Notes: generated from the sequence alone by a model not told the origin. A stretch of 64,000 nt of DNA from Carallia brachiata (GCA_021464245.1 JADCRB010000109.1:620001-684000); one strand, 5' to 3'; positions 48,492 to 58,770 are shown, counted from the first letter of the stretch. Made by a program: numbers and translations.

Positions 48492-49261
48492 TGTAAAGCG
48501 TAAATTTCGAGTATAAACAATCAAACTCGAAAATACAAAAATAAATTACAAATAAAAATTTAAAATAAAAGAAAATTTACGTGGTTCGATCTCTGTAGAT
48601 CCTCCGATTAGTGTTCCTTTTTTGACTCGGTCAAGGGCTGCACGAGCTTGATCTTGACAGAAATAAATTCCACAGATTTTTCTTGAATTGGGTGGACTGA
48701 AACCGGATCTGATTTGGACGTTTTGACTACGGTTAAGAACCGCAGAGACCTGATCTGAGCCGATCTGACTTAATTTCACCGAGGGTCGAAGGGACTTGTT
48801 CTCGGATGAGTTGCCTGGATTTTGCTGAGGGTCGTATGAGGTTTAATCACAGCCGGATTTGTAGTAATTTGAGATGTATATTCTCATAAATTCAGATGTA
48901 GGGCGATCGGAGAATATAAATCTAAAATAACTTTAGAAATGGAAACAGCAAATTTTTTGGGCTTTACTCCTGAAATATCTCTCAAAAAGGAGTTAGGAGA
49001 GTATACTGCAAAGTAAAAGCACGTAAGAAAAGGAGAAATTTTTTTGAGAGATTTTCAAAATTTTCTTTTTCTCTCAAATTCTCTGGATTTTTCTGTTTAC
49101 GGATTTGCTGAATATGTTTTGAACTGAGAGGCAGGGGCCTATTTATAGGGTTCCTTTCCCATGTGAACATCACATGGGAAATGAATCTTTTTAATTAATT
49201 TTTCTTTGGTTGACTTCTATATATATATATATTTTTTTTTTCTTTTTTTTCTTTGTTTACA
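48492..49261 (-). repeat. 3' LTR of element 3
   Basis: It is 770 bp. The minus-strand TATA box is at 49140-49147. Compared with the 5' LTR it lacks most of the 38-bp perfect palindrome present at 58673-58710 and has a few percent substitutions. Immediately inside, the minus strand reads AAGTGGGGGCATT, a likely polypurine tract for plus-strand priming. Confidence 0.92.
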
Positions 49262-50163
49262 AATGCCCCCACTTCAAGGGTCGGTAAGAAAGAATTTTAC
49301 AGAGATGATTCGAACCGAGTCTTGAAGTCCAGTTTGAAACTTGGAAACGTCCTGATGAACATTGAATCTTGGAGTCTTCTATCTTTGACCATGCCTGCTG
49401 TTGGTGGATCGCAATAGGAACCCGATACGATCTTGAGAAAGTTAACAGCCCAGCCAATATAAAAATTGACATTCTGGCTCCAGGTGAGTTCGAGCTTCCA
49501 TAGCCCGCAAAGGATTTTTTATATGTCTTAAAGTTCCAGAGCTCTGGTGAGGATGATCCGGTAGGCAAAGAACTTGAACCTCCCCAAGAGGAAGGCCCAG
49601 CACTTTGGAACTTTAAGACCTGCGCACAGAGAGACGGGTTATGGAACTTCCCTGCACGTCGCTGCATTTGTAGATCCAGGAGGACGATCAGAACTTCTCG
49701 GCTCGCTGCGATAGATGTGAACTAAGGAGAGTAGTTGGAACTCCATGACACCGATGGCGTTGGAGAATGAGTTTCGAGGTTTTAGGGATCCCTCGAGGAA
49801 GACTACTCCTTCTTTTCTTAGCTCGTGCGCCTCCAACTTCTTGATCAAAGAACTTCCTGAGACAAGTGCAGAGACTAGCCATTTTCTTTTGAGAGAAGAG
49901 CTGAGGGGTGAGTATTAGAACTCGGGAATGCAAGATATATATACATACGATAAAGATTTTTTTTTTTTTTTTTTGAAAAGTCAAAAAGAAGGTACGCAGA
50001 ATCGAGTAGGGTCCTCCACGTCCTTTCCTGCATAAGAGACAAAAGAGGCAGCGGCTGACGCGTGTCACGAAAGTCGTTACCGTGTGTTGCAGAAGTCGTT
50101 GCCGTGTGCTGCAGAAGTCGTTGCCGTGCTGCCAAAGTCGTTGCACTTATCTTGTCGGCCGTC
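49262..50163. other. 3' internal segment between WOX ORF and 3' LTR of element 3
   Basis: It is co-linear with 6661-7560 of element 1. It shows no convincing reading frame. It includes a T run at about 49961-49974 and a tandem array of a unit of about 22 bp (GAAGTCGTTGCCGTGTGCTG) at about 50069-50150, present in only about two units in element 1 (near 7505-7545). Confidence 0.6.
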
Positions 50164-50781
50164 CTAGCGGGGCCCGAGGCGCAGCTCCAAGTCAAGCTCG
50201 ACCTCGTCTGGTGGGCCGATGATGTTGATGTCGACGTCGCTTTCCGGCTGGTTGATGCTGCCGGAATATTCTGGAAAGAGAGGCAAAGTTTCGCCGGAAT
50301 GACTCCTTTCTGCTAGAAAAATTCCTCCTAGACTTAAGTACCTAGGAGGGATGAACCCTTGGCTGACTCCGTAAGACCACCAGGACCAGCGTGCATGCTC
50401 CCATGGGCTACGGCTTTGATGAACATACCGTGGAGAGACTATTGCAGTGGAAGAACTCGGACCTGCTTCATTTGACGGCGAAGTTGTACTGGTGGGATCT
50501 ACCATCGGAACAGCAGACTGTTCTTTGGAAAAATCAGCTCTCAGTGCTGGTTTCTTCCTGCTTCTCCGATTCTGGAACCAATAAAACACATTTTTTCCTT
50601 CGATTGCCCCGAGTGGGCGCAATCGTGAGACAAGTTGGTAAATCTGAGATGCATTAGGCATAATACCTCCATTGTTGTGGAAGACTTCCTCTAGAATTTG
50701 CAGTTGCGCCATGGTTGGTTGCCACCTTGTGCGGGGTGACCTTTCTTCTCCCTTGTCTTGAGGTTCTGCAACTGGTTCCAT
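50164..50781 (-). CDS. WUSCHEL-clade homeobox transcription factor captured by a retrotransposon
   Basis: An uninterrupted 205-codon minus-strand ORF. Residues 17-80 form a WOX homeodomain: TRWQPT at its start, LQILEEVF in helix 1, YQLVSRLRPLG before the third helix, and KNVFYWFQNRRSRKK as recognition helix with the invariant W-F-x-N. Residues 164-170 (ETLPLFP) match the WUS-box consensus TLxLFP. The C terminus (LDLELRLG, 197-204) is an LxLxL EAR-like repression motif. All three elements together define the WUS clade, whose members bind DNA in the nucleus and control stem-cell identity, recruiting TOPLESS-type corepressors. The ORF lies 3' of pol, in sense with the element and before the 3' LTR. 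No intron interrupts it, compatible with capture of spliced RNA. Element 1 has a decayed orthologue at the same place. Whether it is expressed is unknown. Confidence 0.9.
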   Translation of the reverse strand: MEPVAEPQDKGEERSPRTRWQPTMAQLQILEEVFHNNGGIMPNASQIYQLVSRLRPLGAIEGKNVFYWFQNRRSRKKPALRADFSKEQSAVPMVDPTSTTSPSNEAGPSSSTAIVSPRYVHQSRSPWEHARWSWWSYGVSQGFIPPRYLSLGGIFLAERSHSGETLPLFPEYSGSINQPESDVDINIIGPPDEVELDLELRLGPR

Positions 50782-50884
50782 CTTTCTTGTGGCAGAGGAG
50801 CAAAGGTCTGGTGTGTGGTGAAGATCGGTTGAGACTGATGCTGAGTTTCAGACTCAAACCCTCCGTTGCTTTTATATTTTTGGG

Positions 50885-51230
50885 CCGTTCACAGTTTATA
50901 CTCATGCGGGCCAGGAGTTGGATTGGATTTTGAACTTGGGTTCTGGACTGTGTTGAACTTGGAATTTTTGGGTTTTGGGCTTTGGATTGGATTTGGGTTG
51001 AGTGTTTGGGTTTTAGACTTGATTTTTGGATTTGGGTCGAGTGGGTTTGGGATTTGACTTTTGGATTTGGGTTGAGTGTTTGGGTTTTGAGTCTGGACTT
51101 AGTTTTCAAGCTTTTGAGTTGGGTTTTGAGTTTTCTGAATTGGGCTCAAGTGTTTGGGTTTGGATTTTCGCTTGGTCTTTCAGATCGGGACTTCGCAATT
51201 TTTTTTTTTTGATTTTTTTTTCTATTTTTT

Positions 51231-51261
<31 letters not shown>

Positions 51262-51297
51262 GATTTTTTTTCTTTTTTTTTTTTTTTTTAAACATAT
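50885..51297. repeat. Low-complexity spacer between pol and WOX ORF, element 3
   Basis: GGATTTGGGTTGAGTGTTTG-like degenerate repeats (50915-51180) are followed by a block of about 100 bp that is nearly all T (51198-51290) on the plus strand, that is, poly(A) on the element's sense strand. The same order is in element 1. The A-rich block directly 5' of the captured gene is notable. Confidence 0.8.
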
Positions 51298-52606
51298 TTA
51301 CACATAATATTGTTTCAGAAATTTACCATTGATTGGGCCGATTCGGACGCCTTCTTGGTCTGACAGCATGTAAGCGTTGTGAGTATAGGCCTCCTGCACT
51401 AGGTATGGCCCGTCCCATTTGGAAGTAAGCTTGTCACCAGGCCGATGCTTCATGTTGATGGGCCGTCGCACTGCAAGAACAAGGTCTCCAACTTGAAAAG
51501 ATCGAGGGCGGACCCTGCGGTTGAATGTGTTGGTGAGCCGGCTTGGTAGCACTCAAGTTGCTGTTGTGCTTCGAGCCTCCTTTCATCAGAGCTTCTAACT
51601 CATCCAGACGTAGGCGAGCATTCTCCTCCTGTGTGAGTCCTTCCAGAACAGCCATGCGCAGGGATGGAATCTGTGTTTCCAACGGCAGTATTGCTTCGAC
51701 ACCGTAGACAAGTGAGTATGGCGTCGCCTGTGTTGGAGTCCGGTAAGTTGTACGATACGCCCATAATGCCTCCGGAATTCTGTCATGCCAATCTCTTTTG
51801 GATTTAGAGACTACCTTCGCAACAGGTTGCATAAGGTCTTGTTGAATGCTTCGCCAAGCCATTTGCTGGGGCATTGTACATGGATGACTTGTACTGCTTG
51901 AACTTGAACTTCTCGCAGAGCTTGTCGATTAAGCTGTTGTAGAACTGCTTACCATTATCAGTGATGATGAATCGAGGGACTCCATAGCGATAGATCAGCT
52001 GAGTCCGGATGAAATTGGCAACATGCTCCTTCTTTACCTCTCTAAGTGGAATGGCTTCAGCCCATTTTGAGAAGTAGTCGGTTGCTGCGAGGATGTACAG
52101 GTGACCCAGGGATGACTTTGGCAAGGGCCCCACTAAGTCGAGACCCCAAGCTTCAAAGGGCCAGGATGAGACAGTTGGATGCAGTGGCTCCGGTGGTTGA
52201 TGTATGTAATTCGCATGAAATTGACAAGCTTGACAGTTTTAGCAAACTCAATTGAATCACGTACCATGGTTGGCCAGTAGTATCCCATCCTTCTGAGTTG
52301 GAAGTGCAACTTAGGCCCTGATTGATGTCCGCCACAAACACCAGAATGTGCTTCAGTGAGAGCTTTTTGCCTCTTCATTGCTAGGCAGCGAAGTAAAACT
52401 CCATCAAAAGACCTTCGATACAGAGCATCCTTGAGATATATGAAGCGGGGAGCTCGTCGTTGAATTTCTGTCTTATGACGACGATCTTCGGGCAGCTTCC
52501 CGTGCTGTAGGTAGTCAATGATTGGTTGGCGCCAATCCTCGTCCTCCGCGAGACGTACAGATACAGCGTTGGCTGCTGTAGTTTCTTCATCATCCTTCTG
52601 TGGCAC
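51298..52606 (-). pseudogene. Integrase of element 3, three frameshifts
   Basis: 52606-52133 begins the integrase with the zinc-binding region (EAHSGVCGGHQSG; YYWPTM); frame is lost near 52240, before the Cys pair is completed. 52133-51804 holds the catalytic core with D in ATDYFSKW and D in IITDNGKQF. Frame breaks near 51852 and 51818 separate it from 51874-51434 (SKSKRDWHDRIPEALWAYRT) and displace the catalytic Glu. 51552-51298 is the C-terminal DNA-binding part (GDLVLAVRR; KLTSKWDGPYLV). Integrase inserts the cDNA into the genome; this copy cannot make it. Confidence 0.88.
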
Positions 52607-53595
52607 TATCCATTTCTGGCATACGGCAACAACTGTAGCCTGGATTTCTGACTTTGCAAGAGAGTGGCCAGGTTAGCCAACGCGTCTGCCTGAGTGTTTT
52701 CTCGTCGAGGCACATGCTCCAAGGTGATGCTTTCAAATTCATCCATTAGCTGTCGAGCACGTTGATGGTAAGGCGCAAGGTCCTCTTTCTTCACGTCATA
52801 CAATCCTGTAAGTTGGTTGATGACGAGCTGGGAATCTCCATGGACTTCTATAGTTGGAATCTTCATATCGACAGCCATTTGAAGACCAATGATCAAAGCC
52901 TGGTATTCAGCAACATTATTTGAACATAACTCACCGAGAATGATAGCATATGGTAGTATTTGTCGTTGAGGAGTGACAAACACTATGCCGGCACCAGCAC
53001 CATCACGCCTTGCTGCACCATCAAAGAACATCGTCCATGGTGGCAGTGTCTCAATGTAAAAGACCTCTTCATCTGGAAGATCATCTGTGAACTCCCAATC
53101 TGACGGAACAGGGTGATCTGCAAGGAAGTCTGCTAGAGCTTGTCCTTTGACTGCTTTTTGAGGCACGTAGACAATGTCGTAGCTTTGTAGGATTACTGCC
53201 CACTTGGCAAGTCGTCCTGACAAGATTGGTCTAGATAAGATATATTTGACAGGATCAGCTCTGGCAATGAGACGTACCGTGTGAGCTTGCATGTAGTGCC
53301 TCAGCTTGTCAATGGCAAAGAACAGTGCTAGACATGTCTTTTCAATGGGCGAATAACTCAGCTCCGGACCGTTTAGTGTTCTGCTCAAGTAGTACAGGGC
53401 AACTTCCTTTCCCTGCTCGTTTTCCTGTGCAAGCAAGGCTCCCAAAGATCTTTCCTGCGCTGCAATGTAGAGAATCAACGACTTTCCTTGAATTGGAGCA
53501 CCTAGGACCGGTGGATTGGAAAGGTACTTCTTTATGCTCTCAAAGGCTTTGCTGCAAGCTTCGTCCCACTCGAAGTTGACATCCTTCTTCATCAA
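52606..53595 (-). CDS. RNase H plus archaeal-type second RNase H, element 3
   Basis: One 329-codon open frame. The first half is the RT-linked RNase H region (ILYIAAQERSLGALLAQENE; YYLSRTL; YSPIEKTCLALFF; YILSRPILSGRLAKW). The second half is a separate RNase H fold with MFFDGAARRDGAGAG (Asp192), NNVAEYQALIIGL (Glu230), VHGDSQLVINQL (Asp254) and ENTQADALANL (about Asp306), a complete DEDD set. This dual arrangement is the diagnostic trait of Tat-type gypsy elements. The fragment is part of a once-continuous polyprotein; breaks lie on both sides. Confidence 0.88.
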   Translation of the reverse strand: MMKKDVNFEWDEACSKAFESIKKYLSNPPVLGAPIQGKSLILYIAAQERSLGALLAQENEQGKEVALYYLSRTLNGPELSYSPIEKTCLALFFAIDKLRHYMQAHTVRLIARADPVKYILSRPILSGRLAKWAVILQSYDIVYVPQKAVKGQALADFLADHPVPSDWEFTDDLPDEEVFYIETLPPWTMFFDGAARRDGAGAGIVFVTPQRQILPYAIILGELCSNNVAEYQALIIGLQMAVDMKIPTIEVHGDSQLVINQLTGLYDVKKEDLAPYHQRARQLMDEFESITLEHVPRRENTQADALANLATLLQSQKSRLQLLPYARNG

Positions 53596-53621
53596 CCGAT
53601 GGAAAGGTTGACATCTCCCAG

Positions 53622-54619
53622 CTAAATTGGAGATGAAACGGCGAATGTAGCCAGCTTTCCTTGTAGACTTCGCAGCTCGTGCAGGTTTTTAGGTTCAGGC
53701 ATCTTTTGAATTGCCTCAACCTTTGACTGATCAACTTCGATTCCACGATGGCGCACCACGAACCCAAGAAACTTTCCTGATGTGACACCGAATGCGCACT
53801 TGAGAGGGTTCATTTTGAGCTGATGCCTCCGAAGTCTTTCGAACACTGTCTTGAGATCCTCGAGGTGGTCTTTGCGCTTCTTAGTCTTTACAACTAAGTC
53901 ATCAACATAACATTCTACAATCTTGTGCAGCATGTCATCAAAAATTTTTTGCATAGCACGTTGATAAGTGGCGCCAGCATTTTTCAATCCAAACGGCATA
54001 ACTTTGTAGCAGTATATACCTTTTGGGGTGCGGAATGCTGTCAACTCCTCGTCTTCTGGTGCCATTCTGATTTGGTTATAGCCTGAAGAACCATCCATGA
54101 AGGACAATGCTTCGTGACCCGTTGTTGCATCGACTGTGATCTCCGTTATGGGCAACGGAAAGTCATCTTTCGGGCAGGCCTTGTTAAGATCTCGAAAATC
54201 AACACATACCCTCAACTGTCCATTCTTCTTTCTTACCGGGACAATGTTGGCAATCCACGTTGGGTAGGTGACCTCTAGGATGAAGCCGCATTGATCAGCT
54301 TGTTCACCTCCTCCTCGATTTGTGGAATGAGTTCCGGGCGGAACCGTCGTTGTGGCTGCTTGACAGAACGAACACCCTTCTTTACTGCTAGACGATGCAC
54401 CGCAATTTTTGGGTCAAGTCCAGGCATTTCTTTGTAACTCCATGCGAACACGTCCCTGTATTGACTTAATACCTGAACATATTCTTGCTCTTCTTCTGCA
54501 GTAAGTAAAGCACTTACAAATGTAGGTCGAGGATCTTCCGGAGAGCCAAGATTGACCTCCTTGAGTTCATCAACAGTTGCTTGGCCACCATCTTCAAGTT
54601 CCGGGGGAGCCTCCTTCAC
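53622..54619 (-). pseudogene. Reverse transcriptase of element 3
   Basis: 54619-54275 encodes the RT N-terminal part (YRDVFAWSYKEMPGLDP; RRFRPELIPQIEEEV). After a frame break near 54270, 54215-53622 encodes RVCVDFRDLNKACPKD, FPLPITEI, FMDGSSGYNQI, MPFGLKNAGATYQRAM and the catalytic YVDD at residues 103-106. It copies genomic RNA to cDNA. All catalytic motifs are present, but the frame is split and shifts again at about 53620. Confidence 0.9.
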
Positions 54620-54652
54620 TTCACCATCTGATGAGTCGACTCAGCCTCCTCG

Positions 54653-55751
54653 CTAATGTGACATGAAATAGCCTCTGACTTCACCTTCTTTGTTTGACTG
54701 GATAAGCCTGTCTTGTTTGGTGGTGGTGATGGCACGTGCATCAGCTGCTCGGCTTCGGCTCTTTAGCGTGATCCGCACAGGTGACTTCTCCTGATAGCCT
54801 AAGCCAGGTCGGGACTGTGATGTTTGAGAAGCGCCATGTGTGGACGGCAGCGTACCCATTGTGCTCGGGTTTGAGAAGTCATAGCCCGCCTTTGCCAAAA
54901 GCTTGTATGCATTAGGATCAAATCCTTCATGTGTTCTTCTTTCTGGAAGTGAGCCGCCTTCGACTGCCCCCGTGTGTGGTTTGACGAAGCCTTTTAATGG
55001 TTTTGAAGACAAAACCGGCTCAATCTTTGGTATCGGCAGAGTGTAAGTCTCCTTCAGGTTGTGCAGCTCCTTTGTTTTGGGTTGGCTATGACCTTGCTCC
55101 TGTTTAAGATCAATACAATAAGAGAAAGGGGGTTGACCTTCTGAGCGTCGTGACTTCGGCACATAGCGTAGGACTGGAGTGGAGCTTGAAGATGCAACAT
55201 CCTTCGGACGAAGTTCAGCAGGCTGTGGCAGCTTTTCATTTGTTGGAGTCTGAGGTTGAGCATTGGCAGGTTCTTCGACAGCTTTTCCCTTTTTGTGGAT
55301 GCCCCCAGTCCAAGTAGCTTTTGATGGAATGATCTCCGGATTGTCTGTGTCGGTAGAAGACTGCATCCGCCAAATGTGATTCAGCATCATCGAACGGCTT
55401 TAAGTCAGCATTGACCTTTTGAACGCCACCATTGTAGTACTTGAAGCACTGATGCAGGCTTGAGAGCACAACTCCATTTCCATGAATCCACGGTCGTCCT
55501 AGCAACATCTTATATGTGGTACGTGCATCAATCACGTGAAATAGAGTGCTAGAAGTGAGATTACCGATAGTTAGCTCCAAGCGAATCATCCCAATTGCTT
55601 TCTGTCCTCCTTGATTAAAGCCATGAATCATCAAGCGGCTGTCTGATAATTCATCAATGCCGATGCCGAGCTCCTTTATGGTGGATTTTGGGATAATATT
55701 GACTGCTGAGCCATCGTCGATCAGAATACGTCGGACCTTCTGTTCTTTCAC
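54653..55751 (-). pseudogene. Aspartic protease and linker of element 3
   Basis: 55751-55236 encodes the protease: RRILIDDGSAVNIIP (active-site Asp in the DGS context), LMIHGFNQGGQKAIG, TTYKMLLGRPWIH. It overlaps 55390-54653, a Pro/Ser/Lys-rich linker toward RT with DPNAYKLLAKAGYDFSNPST; the frame changes between them. The protease would process the Gag-Pol polyprotein. Confidence 0.82.
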
Positions 55752-57756
55752 ATAGCCTGATACATACAGCGGCCGATTGTGGGGTTTGGACCCCAGCAGG
55801 AGATCCTCATCTGAAAATGAGATAGCAGAGTAACATCCGACGTGATTTTGGTCCGCTGTTGCTCCGCTGAGTTAGAATCATTTGATGGAGTTCAGCTGAG
55901 GTCTGGAGAGTATTGCTGACTTGATTTTGCCACACTTCTGTTGTTGCAAAGCTATAAACAGCTGAGGGTTAGCGAGAAGGGTTTGGAGAGCTTCATATAC
56001 CTTCTCCGTTGTCGACTTTTTGTTGTCGAGCGGCTCCTCCTTACGGTGTGTCACCTCTTCTGATGGTTTTGAAGTGATGGTGGTCTGGTTTGCAGAGTTA
56101 TGCCTTCCTGGTCCAGAATGATTTTATTCTGGCTTTTGAGCTTCATGATTAGCTCCTTCAGGACGAAACACTTCTCGGTTGGATGACTTACTATCCGGTG
56201 ATATTTGCAGAATCTCGATCGCTGACTCGATCCTTTTCATTCGGCCCGCTTGCACTCTGGGAGTTCGATCAGCTTCGCCTCCAAGAGTTGTTCAAGAATG
56301 TCGGGGACGTCTGAGTCGGGGAATGGATACTGCTTCTGCTCCAACTCTCGCAATGTCACCTTCCGCCTTTCCTGTTGTTTTGGCTGAGTTATTTGGGTCG
56401 GAGGATTTACCTTAGCTTTGGCGCCCACTTTTACTGGTGCGGCTTCAACAGTCATCACTTCTTTCCTTTTCCGGAGCTGTTGGGTTTCTTAATCTCCCTT
56501 CTGCCCCCTTGCTGGTCCAACTGGATGGGAACCGTGCCTCCGGAAGTCTGGATGCTTATCTCCATATCATGTGCGCGGGTCGCCAGTTCTTCGAAAGTTC
56601 GGGGTTTGACACCCTGCAGGATGTATAACAGCTCCCAATGCATTCCCTGGATGCACATCTCCACGGCAGAAGTCTCCGTCAGGCGATCTTTGCAGTCCAA
56701 GCTGAGGGCACGCCATCTGTTGATGTATTCGACAACGGGCTCTCCTTTCCTTTGTTTGGTGCTGGTAAGCTCCATCATACTTACCGTCCTTCGAGTGCTG
56801 AAAAATCTGTTGAGGAACTCTCGTTGTAGCTGTTCCCAACTGTCGATCGATTCTGGTTCAAGATTTATGAACCAGGTGAAAGCGGTCTCCCTGAGTGAAC
56901 GAACAAACTGCTTCACCAAGAGATCTCCGTAAGTCCCTGCGTTGTTGCAGGTTTCAACGAAGTGGGCGATGTGCTGTTTGGGATCGCCTCGTCCGTCGAA
57001 TTGTTGAAATTTGGGCGGCTGGTAGCCCAAGGGCATGTTGAGACTTTCGATCCGTCTGGTGTACGGTTTGACGTACATCTGTGATCCTTGGAAGGATGTA
57101 GCTTGTTGCAGTCGGATCGTATTGGCTATCATTTCCTGCAATTGTTGAACAGATAGCGAAGCTACAGAATTTGAGGGTGGCAGCTGTGTAGAACTACCTG
57201 GTCGCTTTTCTGCAGGAAGACGTCGGCTGGTGTGGCTTCTGGAGTGAAACCGGGTGGATATGGTTGCTCCTCGCGGATTTCGGGATCAACTTGGATCGGG
57301 GCTTTCCTTTGAGAGCGGCGATCTGTTGATCTTTTTCCTCCACGACTCTGATCAGCTGCAAAATTTTGTTCTCCAATTCTGAAATTCTTTCCTCTGTGCT
57401 GGTTGTGTTGGTCATCATGACGGCAACAGATGAGGCTCCGGAAAGACTGGGGGAGAAAACTCTTCTGATTCTTCTGTGTGGTCGATTTGGATTCTGTTGA
57501 GCAGGCTTCGTCGTGTTGCCCCCGATTCGATCGGGGTGGGTGATCGACTCCTCCATGCGGCAAGAGAGTCAGGGGAGAGATCCTGTTGTGCGAGCTGTGG
57601 ACTCTCCATTTCGATATTTTGTCGGGTTTGGACGGCAAGAAATTGTGTCCGTCCCCGGGTTTCTGGACCTGCGTACCCAGGTAGGGTAGTTGATGCAGGC
57701 AATGGAGCCGTTGCCTTCTTTTTTGTGGCAGCAGTTGTACTCCTTTTCGGTGCCAT
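55752..57756 (-). pseudogene. gag of element 3
   Basis: The start is at ATG 57756 (MAPKRSTTAATKKK). The first frame runs to 57415, then frame changes. A predicted coiled coil (ERISELENKILQLIRVVEEK) lies in 57556-57194. The capsid part is 57141-56455: KFQQFDGRGDPKQHIAHFVE, TWFINLEPESIDSWEQLQRE, FLNRFFSTRRTVSMMELTST, ending near a Lys-rich tail. 56458-56237 continues in another frame (APVKVGAKAKVNPP; DSDVPDILEQLLEAKLIEL). 56236-55752 is the broken gag-protease junction. Gag builds the particle that houses reverse transcription. Confidence 0.85.
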
Positions 57757-57777
57757 TTGATGTGCTGAACACCTGTA

Positions 57778-57930
57778 AATTTTTTTTTTTTTTACTTTTT
57801 ACTTTTTTTACTTTTTACTTTTTTTTACTTTTTTTTTACTTTTTACTTTTTTTTTACTTTTTACTTTTACTTTTTTTTTTTTTACCTTTTTTTTTTTTTT
57901 TTAAGGAACAAGAGATGGGAGGTGAAGATG
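57778..57930. repeat. T-rich (TTTTTACTTTT)n tract in the untranslated leader of element 3
   Basis: Tandem TTTTTACTTTTTAC units (about 57778-57903) lie between the primer-binding site and gag. Confidence 0.85.
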
Positions 57931-57947
57931 TCCCACCGAGCGTGCCA
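57931..57947 (-). promoter_or_regulatory. Primer-binding site of element 3
   Basis: The minus strand reads TGGCACGCTCGGTGGGA seven bases after the 5' LTR end, nearly identical to the corresponding site in element 1. This fits a tRNA primer-binding site; the tRNA is not assigned. Confidence 0.75.
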
Positions 57948-57953
57948 AAAATT

Positions 57954-58765
57954 TGTAAAGCGTAAATTTCGAGTCTAAAACAATTAAACTCGAAAATACA
58001 AAAATAAATTACAAATAAAAATTGTAAAATAAAAGAAAATTTACGTGGGGTCGATCTCCGTAGATCCTCCGATTAGTGTTCCTTTTTTGACTCCGTCAAG
58101 GGCTGCACGAGCTTGATCTTGACAGAAATAATTCCACAGCTTTTTCTTGAACTGGGTAGACTGAAACCGGATCTGATTTGGACGTTTTGACTACGGTTAA
58201 GAACCGCAGAGACCTGATCTGAGCCGATCTGACTTAATTTCACCGAGGGTCGAAGGGACTTGTTCTCGGATGAGCTGCCTGGATTTTACTGAGGGCCGTA
58301 TGAGGTTTAATCCCAGCCGGATTTATAGTAATTTGAGATCTATATTCTCATAAATTCAGATCTAGGGCGATCGGAGAATATAAATCTAAAAATAACTTTA
58401 GAAATGGAAACAGCAAATTTTTTGGGCTTTACCCCTGAAATATCTCTCAAAAAGGAGTTAGGAGAGTATACTGCAAAGTAAAAGCACGTAAGAAAAGGAG
58501 AAATTTTCTTGAGAGATTTTCAAAATTTTCTTTTTCTCTCAAATTCTCTGGATTTTTCTGTTTACGGATTTGCTGAATATATTTTGAACTGAGGGGCAGG
58601 GGCCTATTTATAGGATTCCTTTCCCATGTGAACATCACATGGGAAAGGAATCTTTTTAATTAATTTTTCTTTGGCCGGCGTTGCTGATTTTGAAATCAGC
58701 AACGCCGGCCTTTGACTTCTATATATATATATATTTTTTTTTTTTCTTTCTTTTCTTTGTTTACA
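57954..58765 (-). repeat. 5' LTR of element 3 with double U3 hairpin
   Basis: It is 812 bp. The minus-strand TATA box (TATAAATA) is at 58605-58612. Upstream of it on that strand lie two perfect inverted repeats: 58614-58652 (17-bp arms, 5-base loop AACAT) and 58673-58710 (18-bp arms, 2-base loop). Both fall in U3. Transcription of the element would start just left of the TATA box. Confidence 0.93.
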
Positions 58766-58770
58766 TATAC

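Larger units (their letters stand above)
48492..58765 (-). mobile_element. Element 3: full-length Tat-lineage Ty3/gypsy retrotransposon carrying a WUSCHEL-type homeobox gene
   Basis: It is 10,274 bp, bounded by LTRs 48492-49261 and 57954-58765 (TG...CA ends) and a perfect 5-bp TSD TATAC (48487-48491, 58766-58770). On the minus strand: 5' LTR, primer-binding site, gag, aspartic protease, RT, RNase H plus a second archaeal-type RNase H, integrase, an A/T-rich spacer, the WOX ORF, a 3' segment and the 3' LTR. The second RNase H marks the Tat branch, which often has extra ORFs after pol. The LTRs differ by a few percent plus one deleted hairpin, so the insertion is moderately young. gag and pol are broken by several frameshifts. 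Confidence 0.93.

Noticed and set aside
50654..51109. 151-codon frame overlapping the WOX ORF
   Set aside because: Its first half is the degenerate spacer repeat and its second half is WOX sequence read out of frame.
48492..58765. Possibility that the WOX ORF is a host gene merely interrupted by a TE insertion
   Set aside because: The ORF is inside the LTR and TSD boundaries, in sense with the element, and a second element has the same gene in the same slot.
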